A DNA stretch of 64,000 bases from contig JARKIF010000010.1 of NCBI GenBank assembly GCA_029378245.1, positions 248,001 through 312,000 of the forward strand, written 5' to 3'. Shown here one piece after another: positions 45,975 through 57,542 of the stretch (position 1 is the first letter of the stretch; each line of letters begins with the position of its first letter). Origin of the DNA: Roridomyces roridus (taxonomy: Eukaryota > Basidiomycota > Agaricomycetes > Agaricales > Mycenaceae). Position numbers and translations under genes: made by a program. Under the pieces are notes generated by a model. The model was not told the origin of the DNA. It did not search any database and worked only from the letters and a program-made list of their open reading frames with translations.

Positions 45975-47123
45975 AAGTGGACCACCTATTCCCATTGTCA
46001 TACGAGACACGATCTGCGATACCGTGTCCGACACTCTCGATTTAGTTTCCTACAACCCGCCCGAGTGCCCGCCAGTCCGCCGCGGCCCGCCATATGATCT
46101 TAACGACGGCTCCGTTGCCGACAATGTCGCTTGGTCTGCGAAGGCTCGCCTTGTCTCGGGCTTTCACAAGCTGATGGTGGGGAAAGGTGCGCTACCCAAG
46201 GGGTGGAACGAGGTGCGTTTATCTCTTCTCTTTTCAGACTAGTCGCGACGATGTCGACTTATCTTCATGCTAGCTCATCATTTTGGCTCTCTTCTCACCG
46301 GAAACCCTCCACCAATTGGCTAGCAAGGTTGTTGAAGCTGAGGCCCCCGAATCAATGCTGGAAGCGCGACGCGGTTTTCTATTGATGGTCTCCCGGCTGG
46401 AGTACTCGGTGTCTGTTGTTGAATTCGATCGCTGGTTCTCTGGGGTTTTCGGGCCCTTGTTGGATGCCGTTCTGCGCGTGCTGCAGCCGTAGGTCTGCTA
46501 CCTCGCCTCAACACCCTTTCTGACAGACTCGCCAGCCTCGCAGCCGACCCTGGCACCACAAACGACGTTCCTCGTCCGATTCCACCCGCTCCCGGTGCGC
46601 CTGCACTCGTTCACTTGCTCTCCCCGGGCATTGATACATTTTCCGGGACACATCTACTTTCTTCGCATTCTAGACGGGCAGTCGAGAACACAGGTGAGCG
46701 CTTTTCTTGATATTCGCGCCGTGCTCTGACACGCTGCCAGGCGAGAAGACAAACAGCTATGTGTCCCAAGGGTTATCTTCGCTTTCCCCAGACAGCGTCC
46801 ACATCCTCCCTGGTTCGCAAAATCCATTTCTACGACCATTACATACCACTCCAAGGTTCAACAAAGCACCACTAGATCCTCCCTTTTCACATCGGACATT
46901 CACATCTGTAGCACAAAATCACTATACAATACCTCTACCCATTGTACTACCAACCTACACCACGCCTGTATATATCTGTTGCATTGAACACCATTCTCGA
47001 GCTTCAAGTCGACCGGCGCACCAGCCGAGGTGCATAATTCACGCCACTCGTACCCAGCAAACCGTCCCTTGTGGAGGTCAAAGCTCTTCGGAGCGCGTAT
47101 TCCTGCGCCATCTCTCTTTTTGA
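45975..47123 (+). CDS. Family-A protein A2
   Basis: Family-A member apart from the ATPase loci. No ATG is seen: the frame is open from an acceptor-like CTAG at 45974 and reads IVIRDTICDTVSDTLDLVSY, so a first exon may lie upstream. It ends GKGALPKGWNE at a GTGCGT donor (46213), then continues LALFSPETLHQLASKVVEA and the core GFLLMVSRLEYSVSVVEFDR, WFSGVFGPLLDAVLRVLQ. A later exon (about 46532-46694) is Pro-rich, and the last runs to 47123 through the edge of an R1 copy, so the true end is unsure. Exon boundaries and phases match A1 and A5. No known domain. Confidence 0.5.
46990..47110 (-). repeat. Dispersed repeat R1, partial copy
   Basis: On the minus strand a shortened R1: GCTCCGAAGAGCTTTGACCT, the CGAGTGGCGTGAATTATGCA join, then CTCGGCTGGTGCGCCGGTCG. 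The middle and the CTGCCAAAT end are missing. Confidence 0.5.
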
Positions 47124-47823
47124 AGAAAAGATTGTGTTGATACGTTGTCCGTTTTTGCTGGCCGCGCCTTTCCTCGCACTCCAAGAGCCACTCTCTCGAC
47201 ACATCCCGCTTTAGCATGTCTCGTATTCAAAGCCTCCAAATCATCGCCCACCCTCTCCTCCTCTTCAAACCTCGCCACAAAATCCTCCTTATCCTTTACT
47301 CCACCTATACCTCTCCAAACAGCCGTCATCTGGAAATAGTATTTCCCACCATCGGTGAACCGGAACCATCCACCGGCTTCATGCCTAGGGAGGAATAGGA
47401 TGGGCTCGACAGGACCGTCGGTAATTAATGCCGAATCTCTCCCAAGATGCCTCTCGATCGGGGATGCGGATTTCTCGTATTTCAAGTTCGGATGTTCAAA
47501 GAGCTCGGCTCCACTCAGCCCAGTTCGTACTCCACATATCGAGGGGTTTGTCCGTCGTGACCCAGCCCTTGTGGGTAGCTGCGGAATCGAATCGCAAGAC
47601 GAACGGTGCAGAGGGGGGTGTGGTTCACTCGACGGTTTGGGACGCAGACCTGGAGGACGTGGGGAATAATCGATAATCCGTCGAGTTGGTTTGGTCCTCA
47701 TTCCATTGCGTATCGAGGAAGCACTGCCGAAGATACTAAGTTAATGTGCACTTGGGAAACGGGGGGAGAGTCTTACCATCGTTTTGCTATAGTCGAAGGA
47801 TTGGCGGAACGGAGCTGAAACAT
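47078..47823 (-). pseudogene. Family-B gene B3, broken
   Basis: Exon 1 (47823-47777) starts MFQLRSANPSTIAKRC and is spliced with the same phase as B1 and B2. Exon 2, from 47723, reads MRTKPTRR and then shifts frame several times: STPLCGVRTGLSG-like and DGPVEPILFLPRHEAGGWF appear, but the WFTT block and the YYFYDD strand fall in different frames. Downstream pieces such as KDKEDFVARFEEEERVGDD are still clear. Judged a pseudogene by frameshifts, not by divergence. It lies about 5.3 kb from the B1-B2 pair, in opposite orientation. Confidence 0.6.
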
Positions 47824-48139
47824 CTCGCAGCAACCAGATGAAGGACGAGTGTAAAAAAAGACCACAGTGCCGAACTTTAGATAGAGGTGCACGAAAAAAA
47901 AAGCAGTAGCTAGATGTAGCGCAAGACCACAGAGAAAATGCCCTTGGATTTCGGAATGCCGTCGAGAGCGCGCTGTTGAAAAAACCCAGAACTAGAGCAT
48001 TGCAATTGTGGCAGAAGACAAGTCGCGAATCCAAATTCGGACGCGTCGCAGTCGTGATCCGTCGTCTGTTGCCTCCGTCCTCCACTCGACATCCTCCCCA
48101 CTCAACGAGGATACTACAGGCTGACTGTGGGAGAGCACC

Positions 48140-48918
48140 ATGGACCCAACCAACGTCAAAGAACAGCTATCGTCTCATTTCGACAAAAGCGCGCGTGTGG
48201 TCCGCGAGTATGCCGACAGGTCCTCTTCGTCGCTTGCCCAACACCTCCAATCTCACAGCACTCCAGGTTTGAGACGGTCTATGCTCGGCCAGCGCTCAAA
48301 ACCACGTCGACCTTCGTTGAGGGCTATCCAATCTTGGCCGTAGGTGTTTTCCTCCGAGCTTGGACCTGGAAATTCATCCTCTGGCTTACTAGACCTTCCT
48401 CATGATCTTTTGTGCTCTGGCGATCCTGCCAGCCTTAACCTTCGTGTATGTCGCCCTCTTGCGAGGAATGAGCATAAATAATAACCCTCCTCAGCGTCGT
48501 GTCTCTTCTCACTGTTCTTGCCTTCTTTTTCCTCGCGTTCTGCTGTGCATGCATCGTCTCCTTGACTGCTGTCCTCTTTTTCCGTACGTTTCCCGCATAT
48601 CCTCCTCTTCAACTCTGAATCTGCTTTCTAGTCTCAGTCTTGGTATCAATCCTCATTGCGATCGCCTTGTTCTCTGCAATCTGGACTTTCTTCGTCGTAC
48701 TCTCTTACCTCACCTACCGCTTCGTTTACCTCGTTCGCTCCAACGGTCGCGAGGGCGTGTCCAACTGGGCTGCAGAGGTCAAGGGTCGTTTCGCTCCAGT
48801 CAAGACTAGATCGAGGGAGGGAAGCGATGGATCCGTGGTCGTTGTTGACGTGAAGAAGGCAGAGACTGAGCCTCCTTCAACAGAGTGGCCAGTGGACGTC
48901 AAGCAGGAGGGCTACTAG
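48140..48918 (+). CDS. Promethin-like membrane protein
   Basis: Five exons (48140-48266, 48293-48339, 48393-48445, 48495-48583, 48632-48918) give 200 residues. A soluble helical N-terminus (VKEQLSSHFDKSARVVREYA) leads to GYPILATFLMIFCALAILP. Three more hydrophobic stretches follow (VVVSLLTVLAFFFLAFCCAC, IVSLTAVLFFLSVLVSILI and LFSAIWTFFVVLSYLTY), then a basic, cytosolic-looking tail. This pattern fits promethin/LDAF1-type proteins, which help form lipid droplets at the ER with seipin; yeast Ldo proteins are relatives. The identification rests on topology and length, so it is tentative. Confidence 0.6.
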
Positions 48919-49059
48919 TCTCCCGTTGATTCTCTTCGTGCATTCTCGATATTCTTGGCCAGTCTTATCATAGCGTATTCTTCGACTTACTTGCTGTACA
49001 GAACCCCATCTGCAAATATAGAGCTTCTAATTGCATTCCAGGACGCCAGAAACACTGTG

Positions 49060-50165
49060 TGGTCTTGCCATCCTCAGCGACCAAACGGCTTGCCCATCTT
49101 CTCTCGTCTTTCGGAGGCGCCCTTTCGCGCCTTCCAATCGTTATCTATCGATCTCAGTTCTGGAATGACTCCTTTGTTGGCAAAACGCCGAATGACTGAT
49201 GTATGTCGGTCCGACGGGCACCCGAGCCAAGGTATAAAAGGCCGTCTTGGGTTCCACGAGGCGCCAACACCTCTTGTTCTCTTACCACCGCCTTCCCTCT
49301 CCTCTAGCGGAGATCGCTCCTTGGTCGCCACCCATTTAGGTATGCCCATCCTTCGCCTGGCTTGCTCAATGCCCTGACTTCCCTTGCAGACCTCATCGTC
49401 GTGATGGACCCACACATCGAGTCGACCATCTTCCGACCATCGTTGGCCTCGTGGCAAGGCTCTTCAGGTCTTGACGCTGCTCTGCCGTTGCTTATCGTGC
49501 TCTAGACAGTCGTCGTTGTCGCTGGCCACACATGGACCCACAAAGCTCATTCGACTGTTATTGGCCTCGTCGTAAGGTCCTTGAGCCTCTTTCCGTTGCT
49601 CTGTCGATGCTCATCGCCCTCTAGACACTTCTCGTTGTCGTTGGCCACACATGGCGGATGGCTGACCTCATGGGCGGCGACATCAATGCTCGCGGGAATG
49701 GACCCACAATTCTCATCCGACCAAACCTCATCGACGCCACTTCCTCGTCGTCGACATCCCCACCTTCAAGCCCGTTTCATCCTCAACAATGTCCTCGGTC
49801 AAGACATATCCAAGAGTCGTCCAGCCCGTCGCAGTAGACGTACCTGCGCGTTGCCGCCCTACATGGGTGAATGCTGGGTTTGACGCATGCTGTATGCGGG
49901 TGAGGCAGTAGATGTACTTCCCGGAGCGTTGCCGCCCTATATGGATGAATGTTCGCTGGTTGAGGAGCACGCTGCACGTTGGCGCATATCCGAGTCGAAG
50001 ATCGTGAGACGTCCGACTGGTGGGAGCGATGCGTGGGTGGGTCTCTGGTGGGGTCGTGGTCGACGCAACGGCTGTCTATTCTTGGAGTACGTTTCCTTCC
50101 AGTGCTTTTCTTCTCCTCTGATGCGCTCAGCAGGCCAGTTCCTCCGGTTGTCCTCCGGGTACTTG
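49060..50165 (+). repeat. Dispersed repeat C, copy 3
   Basis: Same order as copy 1: GCGCCTTCCAATCGTTATC, TATAAAAG at 49235-49242, GGACCCACA words, and two GTTGCCGCCCTANATGG motifs (about 49849 and 49927). It is more diverged than copies 1 and 2, with extra internal repeats of GTTGGCCACACATGG around 49525-49650. Confidence 0.6.
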
Positions 50166-51029
50166 TGTGTTTGACTGGTTAGCGGACTATCGAGTCCAGC
50201 ATCACTATCGATTCAATATTGCACTTTAAAGACGCGCTTGTAGTCGAGCCAATCGTTAATCCACCTTGTTAATGGATCCTACACACTTGTGAACCAAGAT
50301 GAATAAAAAAAAGCCAAAAAGACCGCGCTAAAACAACCCGAGTCCAGCTGCAGGTTATAATATGCGCAATTCATTCGTCAAGATGGTGTGTCTAGCAGGG
50401 CTGCTAGCACACCCCTGCTGTGAACGAGCACGAACTCCGCACGCCCCTAGATGTCACCGGCAGTGGGCTAGACGCCGGACGGAGGCAAATCGCCCGTCAC
50501 GTTGACAACTCTCCGACTGAGACTCTGTTTCCTCCTGTTTCCTCTCGTTCCTCTCGTTAAACTGTTCCTCTTGCTCAGTTATGCACATTTCTGTGCGAAA
50601 AAATGCTGGAAACACCCCGATTTTCCACTTCGAAAACCGTCGGATGCGTCTTTGACTCCAAAGTCTCTTCGCCGCAGTTGTAGTAGTTACTCGCGATCTT
50701 GCCGTTGAACCTGCGATTGAGGAGTCTGCGTTTTAAAAGTCAACAAACGCCAAGCCGTTCCTTAACCCTCCGCATCCCAGTCCTCCGCCTTTATCGGCCA
50801 GCGAACGCCAGAAACCACGGTCTCGCTTCAACGCCGCGACTACCCTAACGCTCCCTCTCATGTGGCCGATTGAGAGCTTGTGACTGGATGGGCGACCCGG
50901 AGATTGACCGTCACGCAGAAGATATCTATCCTGCACTTGGTCTTGGTACCGAAGAACAGGCAAATGCTCGGCGTGGTGAGCCTGAGACCACACATAAAGC
51001 TGCGAGCCTCGGTCGGTGCCCGTGAAGCA
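50166..51029. other. Intergenic, one hairpin
   Basis: No gene is supported. A short inverted repeat, GTGTGTCTAGCA at 50386-50397 and TGCTAGCACAC at 50402-50412, could form a hairpin. The rest is 5' flank of the CBM1 gene without a clear TATA box. Confidence 0.4.
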
Positions 51030-52064
51030 ATGAAACCTGCTTTCCTTTCAGTTTTCTCGTTGACTGTTGTCTGTGGTGTAGCGGGGCAGACAGCACCGCA
51101 GTACGGGCAGGTCTGTCAACGTGCCTGGTTTGTCCCAATGTCGCTCACGGATGTCTAGTGTGGTGGTACGGGTTGGACCGGGGCGACGACATGTCCTTCT
51201 GGATGGTGCGTTATTGTTTTCACTCCCGTTTGCCAATAGTCTGACCCGAACAACTTCTGCAGGAGTTGCACCTATTCCAACGATTGGTGGGCGAGCCGCG
51301 ATACGTCCCACGCCCTGGCTGCTTATCCTCTGTTAGGTACTCGCAGTGCCTCCCGGGAAGCGGCACCGCCACCGGTACCACCACTGCACCGTCCACTGTG
51401 TCCAGCTCCTCCCCAAGCACAAGTTCCGCATCGTCCACGAGCTCGGCGCCCGGCGGATCTTCGACTCTAGCCCCCGGTTACTCATTCATCCGTACCGTCG
51501 TACGGATCTCTCCATTCTTGACCATTCACCCACCGACAATCTACGCAGGAAAACCCATACTTCCATGACTACCTGCAGTCGCAGGTGCTGAACACGGCGT
51601 CTACCGCCGTGGTCGGCAGCTACACCAATGCGGCGCAGTTCCAAATTGTCAACGGCCAGCTCATTCAGAATGCAGGCGGCACCAACTTGTATGCCAACGT
51701 CCTGCCACCGGCCAACTCGAATGTCACGTATATCGGGATGACGTGGAAGACGACACCTGATACGCTGGGTACCTTTGTGTTTTCCGGGGACAGTTTAGAG
51801 TGCGTTTGGTGGCTTCCACTCGATGGAAACTTTACTTACAGATTTTTAGATGGAGTAGCCCGTCTGTGTCGCGGCAACAGACCAACGCGTGGTTGGTGTG
51901 CCCGAGTGGGTCGACCTTGTTCATCTGTGAGTTGCAGACGGTATTAACTACCAGGTTGCTAACTTGTGTTAGATCTCAATCTTGGAGCGTATGACTACAT
52001 GACCCCGACGGGCTGCACTGACGAGACGTTGAATGCGTATACGGGCGCGACGGCTGTACCTTGA
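51030..52064 (+). CDS. Secreted CBM1-containing protein
   Basis: A secreted cellulose-binding protein of 244 residues in seven exons, one only 24 nt (51030-51110, 51159-51205, 51263-51286, 51337-51499, 51549-51799, 51850-51926, 51973-52064). A signal peptide MKPAFLSVFSLTVVCGVAG is followed at once by a fungal CBM1: YGQCGGTGWTGATTC, then CPSGWSC and WYSQC, with the cysteines and aromatic face of the family. A Ser/Thr linker (TVSSSSPSTSSASSTSS) joins it to a domain of about 140 residues with YLQSQVLNTASTAVVGSYT, TFVFSGDSLEW and NLGAYDYMTPTGC. I know this second domain from similar mushroom CBM1 proteins but not a catalytic activity for it. Probable role: plant cell-wall contact or breakdown. 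Confidence 0.8.
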
Positions 52065-52756
52065 ATGACGACAATATAACATTTGCAGTCCTGTTGCGGG
52101 GTGTGCAGTAACTTGAAGGCCAGAGCCCTCGTTTAAAAGCACAGGTTACCCGTGCGCTCAGATTACTGTACGTTGCCAGAGTAGTAAGGAAAGCAGCACG
52201 AGCAAAAAGAATTTGGATGAAGCAGCTGCTCCTCTCACTTGATGTTCGAACTTCGGTTTTGATTTTCTTTATCCAGTGGTCACGCCATCGTCGTCGGCTC
52301 AGTTCTAGCTATCATTAGACTCTTGACTGATACACGCAGAACATGTTCAACGAAAAGCTCCCGCCGACTTTGTCGCGCAGTTTCCTCCGGATTTCGAAAA
52401 GTACGATCGTCGTCAAATCGTCGTTTGGCAGAAGAGGATTGGAGACGGCTTGGGGGATTTGCAGTTTATTCATGGCCTAAATACCGATGGATACCAGTGT
52501 GGATGAGAATTATGCACTCGAGGAGAAGGGACGCAGCGCGGACTCGGATGTAGAGAAGAGGAACTTCGGAAGAGTTGAATACAATGTGCATCTAACAGCT
52601 TATCTTATCGTATCTTATCTTTGATGAGTTTGGCTTGACTGCCTGCACCGCTTTGTGTCACCTCCATTGTTCTTTCTTCCACACGTGTTGGACGAACGCG
52701 TCGTTTGTCCGTATATAAAGCAACTCGGCTAGTGAACCCTCACCTCTTCTCAAACC
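52065..52756 (+). promoter_or_regulatory. Intergenic and FunK1 copy 2 promoter
   Basis: The first 500 bases hold no supported gene. From about 52590 the sequence matches the promoter of FunK1 copy 1: a CACGTG in ACACGTGTTGG at about 52681, and the TATA box GTATATAAAG at 52711-52720, 37-46 bases before the ATG. Confidence 0.55.
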
Positions 52757-55213
52757 ATGAACAAGACTTATTTCTCCGCAGCAGCAGCTGCCCCCGCAAC
52801 TCCTGCTCCAAAGAACGCGTCGCGCGCCACGCGTGGTGCAAAGACTGCAAGCGCGTCCAACACCACTCCTGTGAAGCAGAAGCTCGCCAGCGACGTCCAA
52901 AAAGCACCCAGTGTCTTTCTAAAGAAGACCATGGACCCAGCGCTGGTCGGTGAGATCGACAAGTCCCACCTTCGACAAGTACCCGACCTCCTGCCTACCC
53001 TCCTCCCCGACCATTGCTTGCCACTCTCTCCGTCGGAAATCTTGGAGGCGCTTTCCACGGGTGGCACGCCTCTCTACGTCGGAGACAAGTGGGTTGGCTG
53101 CCCAAATCTCTCCAAGCCGTCCAACAACGGGGATGTCGAGCGCGCGCTGTGCGTGTTCTTCCAAACCTTCGGAGAACGCGTCGCTGCCGCTGTCCATGAG
53201 AAGGGAAAGACACTTCCCAATCTCAAGCATGAATGGACGGCTCGGTACGCTTATAGAGGCGTAGAGGACGCTCCAAACGTTCGCAAACCTGACATCCTCT
53301 TTGCAAAAGCGGGCGAAGAGGAGATCGCATGGAGCCATGTGCGCATCCACGGAGAACTCAAGTCAAAGAGTTCCGATTCGGCTCTGAAGCAGCTCCTCAA
53401 CGGTGCATACTTCATCTTCTCATCTCAGGACGAGCGTCGCTTCGTCGTCTCGCTGTCATTCACGGCCAACAATCTCCAGCTCTACATCTGTGACCGCGCA
53501 GGTTTGGTCACCACCGCCCCCTTCGACATCCACAAAGACCCGGAAAGCTTCGTTCGCGTGCTTGCGGGGCTCATGTTCACCAACGATCCCGGCTTTCTTG
53601 GATACGATACCTCGATCGTCACCAAGCCTGCAGGTCGTTTCATCACCGTCGAGGGTTGCGAGTACGCGCTCGTTAAACTGTTGTTCATCAGCGACGTCAT
53701 TCGAGGGCGGGGCACGGTCTGCTGGCACGCACGTCATGGAGGCGAGGACTTTGTGATCAAGGATACCTGGGCCGATGATTCGCGAGAATTCCCCGAGGCG
53801 AGCATTCTGCGTCGGGCCAAGGGCATCGAGGGTGTTCCTCAGGTGGTCGCAGATGTTGTTCTCCGTGTCAACGACCGCGTTGATTCCACAGCCCACCTGC
53901 GATCGACTATTCAGTCTTCCGTGGGTCCCAAGAGTGCCAAGAACCGCGAGAGGCTTTCCGATATCGAGACGAGGACCCACCGCCGCCTCGTCATCACCCC
54001 CTTTGCGTTACCGTTGTCCCACTTCGCCAGTCAAAGGGAGTTGATCTCTATCTTCATTGATGTGGTCAAAGGTCTGTGCAGCCTTCTGGTTCTTCTTTTC
54101 GATGCTGACCGTTATCCCAGCTCACCGCGACCTCTACAAGAAATCTCAAATTCTTCACCGAGACATCAGTTCCAACAACATCATGCTCGTGCCCACCAGC
54201 AAGACGTGGAACTCGGTCGAGTTGCCGCCTACGTCCCCGTCTTTGGCCGCGCTCGCAGGGTCCCACACCCTCCCAAAAGATCGAGTACTTCAACCGGAAG
54301 CCGTACCAGCACCCCACTCCGGCCTTCGGCGTGGTCTGCTCATCGACGTCGACTATGCCCTCGTTATCAAACCTGAAGCTGAGGGTGCACACAAGCCCGC
54401 CGTTGGACACAGAACCGTAAGCAGTTTATATTCTACCGTTTACTCGTCACTGACAACGGGCAGGGCACGCTCCCTTTCATGGCGATCGACGTTTTGTATT
54501 TCGGCGGCGACCTACCCACACACGAGCCAAAGCACGATCTCGAGTCCATGCTTTATGTTCTCATTTGGATGTGTGTCAATCATGCGGGCCCCGGGAACGT
54601 GGAACGCCAGAATTTCGACATCCACGACTCGAAACTCTCTAGCTGGGTCAAGGTGGGCGACTACGAGTTAATCGGGATGGCCAAAGCTGGCATGATGACC
54701 ACAGCGACGTTTTGGGAGCTCAGCGTGCTTTCCAACTTTGCTCCATATTTCGCCCCGCTGAAAGATTGCGTGTCGAGATGGAAGGATCTATACTGTGAGA
54801 AGAAGATGGACTACGAACACGTCCTCGCAGTGCTGGAGGATACCCTCAAAACGCTGCCGGAGAAGGAGACGTGGTCGAGGAATGACGATCCCGAGGGATA
54901 CGGGCCTCGGGACGCAGGAAAGCGCAAAAGGGCCGACTTTGTGGGTCAGATCAACAACGAGCAGGAAGAGCGCGCGTCAAAATTCTTGAGCGGCGAGGAT
55001 GGACGTCGTGTTCCGAATCCTGCAAGTGGCGACGTGGTTGACGAGTCTTCGAGTGACGATGATTCGGGGGAGATTGGCGGGGGTGCTGCAGCGAGCGAGG
55101 AGAGGCGTCGCTTTCCCGCCAGCGAGCCTATTCCTTTCTTCCTGACCGCGCAGCGGCCAGCGCTGCTTCGCACTTATGCCACCAAGACGCGGACCATGGC
55201 GAGTGGCGATTGA
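52757..55213 (+). CDS. FunK1 protein kinase, copy 2
   Basis: 786 residues in three exons (52757-54071, 54121-54416, 54464-55213). Same layout as copy 1: MNKTYFSAAAAAPATPAPK, kinase strand FVIKDTWADDSREF, catalytic loop HRDISSNN, a DVDYALVIKP activation region, and HDLESMLYVLIWMCV. It differs most in the last exon: the acidic stretch is SGEIGGGAAASEER instead of the longer SGDIDGGDFGVAAS of copies 1 and 3, and five residues are missing there. Frame and splice sites are intact. It is inverted relative to copy 1. Confidence 0.85.
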
Positions 55214-55354
55214 TTTACGGTGGAGCCGTGTACTCGCTTGATTATAATTTGTAGTTCTCCGTCATGTCTGTATATCAGAGCGGCTATGCGAGCATCGTGG
55301 TTGCGACTGGATTGTGTGTCGTGACATTGTGGTTGACAATGAGAGCAAGATGCG

Positions 55355-55535
55355 CTGCCCGATTTGGCAGTTCATGGACCATCCGGGGATAAAGCAGCGA
55401 ATCGCCGCCGACTCGCCGCAACGGCGAGCTTTTTGGCACAGAAAGGCTTTGAATACTCTAACCGGTACACCAGACAAGGTTCATCATTGAATTCAGTGAA
55501 AGTCAACGCTCTTCGGAGAGTGCTTTACCGCGCAA
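55355..55535 (-). repeat. Dispersed repeat R1, deleted copy
   Basis: On the minus strand the GCACTCTCCGAAGAGCGTTG start jumps directly (after GACTTTCACT) to GAATTCAATGATGAACCTTG, with the whole middle missing compared with 60675-60985. The ACCGG and CTGCCAAATCGG parts are kept. Confidence 0.6.
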
Positions 55536-55713
55536 TTTTTTTCTTCACTTCCATTGTCCGAAACATGCGTGCATTTTGTATGAAAACAACAGGACAAGAA
55601 CGGTCATTATGCAGCGGCGGTGTCTCAGGTTATAGCGGCCCTCATTCACCATGCGTATAGTTTACTTGGGTCAACAGCTTGATAATGACATTCAAAGTTT
55701 GAACCGTTGAGGT

Positions 55714-56174
55714 TCAGTCCTTTGAAATGTCAAGCAGAGATCGAGCAATAATAATATGCTCACCTAATTCGGACAGGATGCGCCTCATATCGACCTCTTT
55801 CGACGTTTCCTTCATCCTGTCTTCGAAGCGCGGTACATCAAAGATATCAGGCCCGTCGTGCATCCACTCGCCCCTCTGGAACTGAGTGACAACCAAGAAA
55901 TCACGCCGCAGCTCGGAGTCGTTGATACGCGGGATGGAGGTGACACTCAAAGCCTTGCCCATATCATCCGTGAGGATGCCTTGGAGCTCCAGACGCACAC
56001 TAGAGTCCGCAGAATGATCCTTGGGGAGCGGCTCGCCACCCTCCGCGTCGTACCAGCGGACGCCTTCTTCGCAGGGAATGAGGATGCCCGCGACCATGGC
56101 ATGGTATTTCCGAGCCGTGCTGCTCGCGAAGATATTGGGAGGATGGGAGAGTCAGGCGAGGTGGAGGAGTGCAT
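55714..56174 (-). pseudogene. Conserved protein D, copy 2 (frameshifted)
   Basis: Shares with copy 1 the same 13-base loss after MHSSTSPDSP, so both descend from one damaged ancestor. The second frame differs from copy 1 by only three residues in MKETSKEVDMRR. Placed convergently 500 bp from the FunK1 copy 2 stop. Confidence 0.5.
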
Positions 56175-56467
56175 GGTGGTAGACAATAAACGTTTGTTAG
56201 GCACTGTGTACTTACACCGCGTTAGCTAATAAAAGCAATTTTTTGGCGCGACCATGGAGGCCTACAGCGTAGACTAAACGCGACGACGCAAATAATCATG
56301 GCAGCAAAAAAAGAAAGAACCCTGATGAAGCTGAACACCGGAGGGTCCTCCTTTAAAAAAAGGGTCTACGCACTGCGGCACAAGAAGGTGGGAAATGGCA
56401 GAGTTGGAACCACACAACGACCAGGGTCCAGAACAAAGAGCTAGCGAGACAAAAGATGAGTTTCTGG

Positions 56468-56833
56468 CTAGAACTTGAGAATAACGGTGGCTACGACATT
56501 CAGTCGCGAGATGCGAGGGAGATGGGGAGTGAGCTGATGAAGTCCCCTGGTCTGGAGCTTGACCCCACGGGATCGCAATGTGATCCAGATTTCGCGCGCT
56601 GCCGACCGTTCCAGGTAGATTTGGGAAAGGTTTATGGAGTTTTCACTGCTGGGGTCAAGCTCCACCTTCGTCCAGAGCTCCGGCGCCCCTATTACTGCGT
56701 AGCGAAGATGGCGGCAGATACTGGACAAAACGAGTTCTGATTTGATGTTTCCCTCGTCTCTGGTCTGGCTGACTACCGCAATCTCTACGATGAGTTCGTT
56801 TGGGAGGGAAAGGATGGGATTTTCCGTGGCCAT
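56468..56833 (-). pseudogene. Truncated F-box protein, copy 2
   Basis: Protein sequence is the same as copy 1 (8103-8468), starting MATENPILSLPNEL and stopping at ATVILKF. Even the sequence past the stop is the same. It lies between protein D and the copied arrestin exon, as in the left block but inverted. Confidence 0.6.
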
Positions 56834-56926
56834 GGTGGAAGACAAGAAAGCACCTGCTGCCGACATCACCGGCACGCTTCCAATCTTGGCGTCGACTCTC
56901 ATGTTATCGCGCCTTTCCTCACGCGA

Positions 56927-57126
56927 ATGGTAGAGCCTACGCATGAGCCTCCTTCATACGACGGCTATGGGTTCGAGTCTTTGGTAGTCTCAAGCAACGC
57001 TGCCTCCGACTTGCCCGCATACACTCGACGGCCGACACCTCCACCTCCCACAGCAGCTGCGGTGCCTCAAGAGCCAAGGGAGTTCTCGTATGAGATCAAG
57101 ACTCGGAGTGGGACGCCTTGGGCGAA
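56927..57126 (+). pseudogene. Copied first exon of arrestin-like gene
   Basis: Matches the first 66 codons of the arrestin-like gene (MVEPTHEPPSYDGYG to RSGTPWAK) without change, and then departs abruptly at 57126 inside the exon. This is the outer breakpoint of the inverted duplication; the left counterpart is at about 7812. Confidence 0.8.
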
Positions 57127-57145
57127 GACGTGTATCCCTTGCACC

Positions 57146-57542
57146 ATGCCGCCTCGGACGCGTAGCAATCCAGATTCGGAGCAACCCGACACTGCGGAAA
57201 ATCGAGGTATGTACTCTCGAGCTGGTTCATCAAATGGTTGCTGAATGGCTTGACAGACACCCCACGCCGCACTCCACGCACACGAAGAGCGCCAAGGCCC
57301 GCTGACAAGACTCCCACGCCGCCCCCTGCTCCTCCCGAAACTGCACCACGTAGGAGACGTGGGCGTCAAGCTGACCCTGAGCCTGGGCCCGAGGATTCTG
57401 CCGCCAATCACGCTGACCACAATCCAAACCGTGGTGCGTGTACTTTATTCTGCAGTTTGGTTCGAGGCTTACTTCGATTGCTGCAGCTGCTGCCCCCGAA
57501 CGTGACGTTTTTGATGACGACGACCTCACGCCGAGCTGCTAG
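57146..57542 (+). CDS. Small Arg/Pro-rich protein
   Basis: Three exons can be joined (57146-57206, 57257 to about 57435, and from about 57480). It starts MPPRTRSNPDSEQPDTAEN, has a Pro/Arg stretch (RRTPRTRRAPRPADK, then PPPAPPETAPRRRRGRQ) and ends in an acid run, FDDDDLTPSC. No domain. It abuts the end of the duplicated arrestin exon, so the upstream sequence may not be its native promoter. Such frames may also belong to the start of a decayed mobile element; sureness is low. Confidence 0.3.

Noticed and set aside
46024..46026. Start of family-A gene A2 at 46024
   Set aside because: The codon there is GTG, and the frame is open upstream to an acceptor-like CTAG at 45974; a first exon further upstream is more likely.
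50386..50412. Hairpin as a transcription terminator
   Set aside because: Rho-independent style terminators do not apply to Pol II genes of fungi; no adjacent gene end makes it meaningful.
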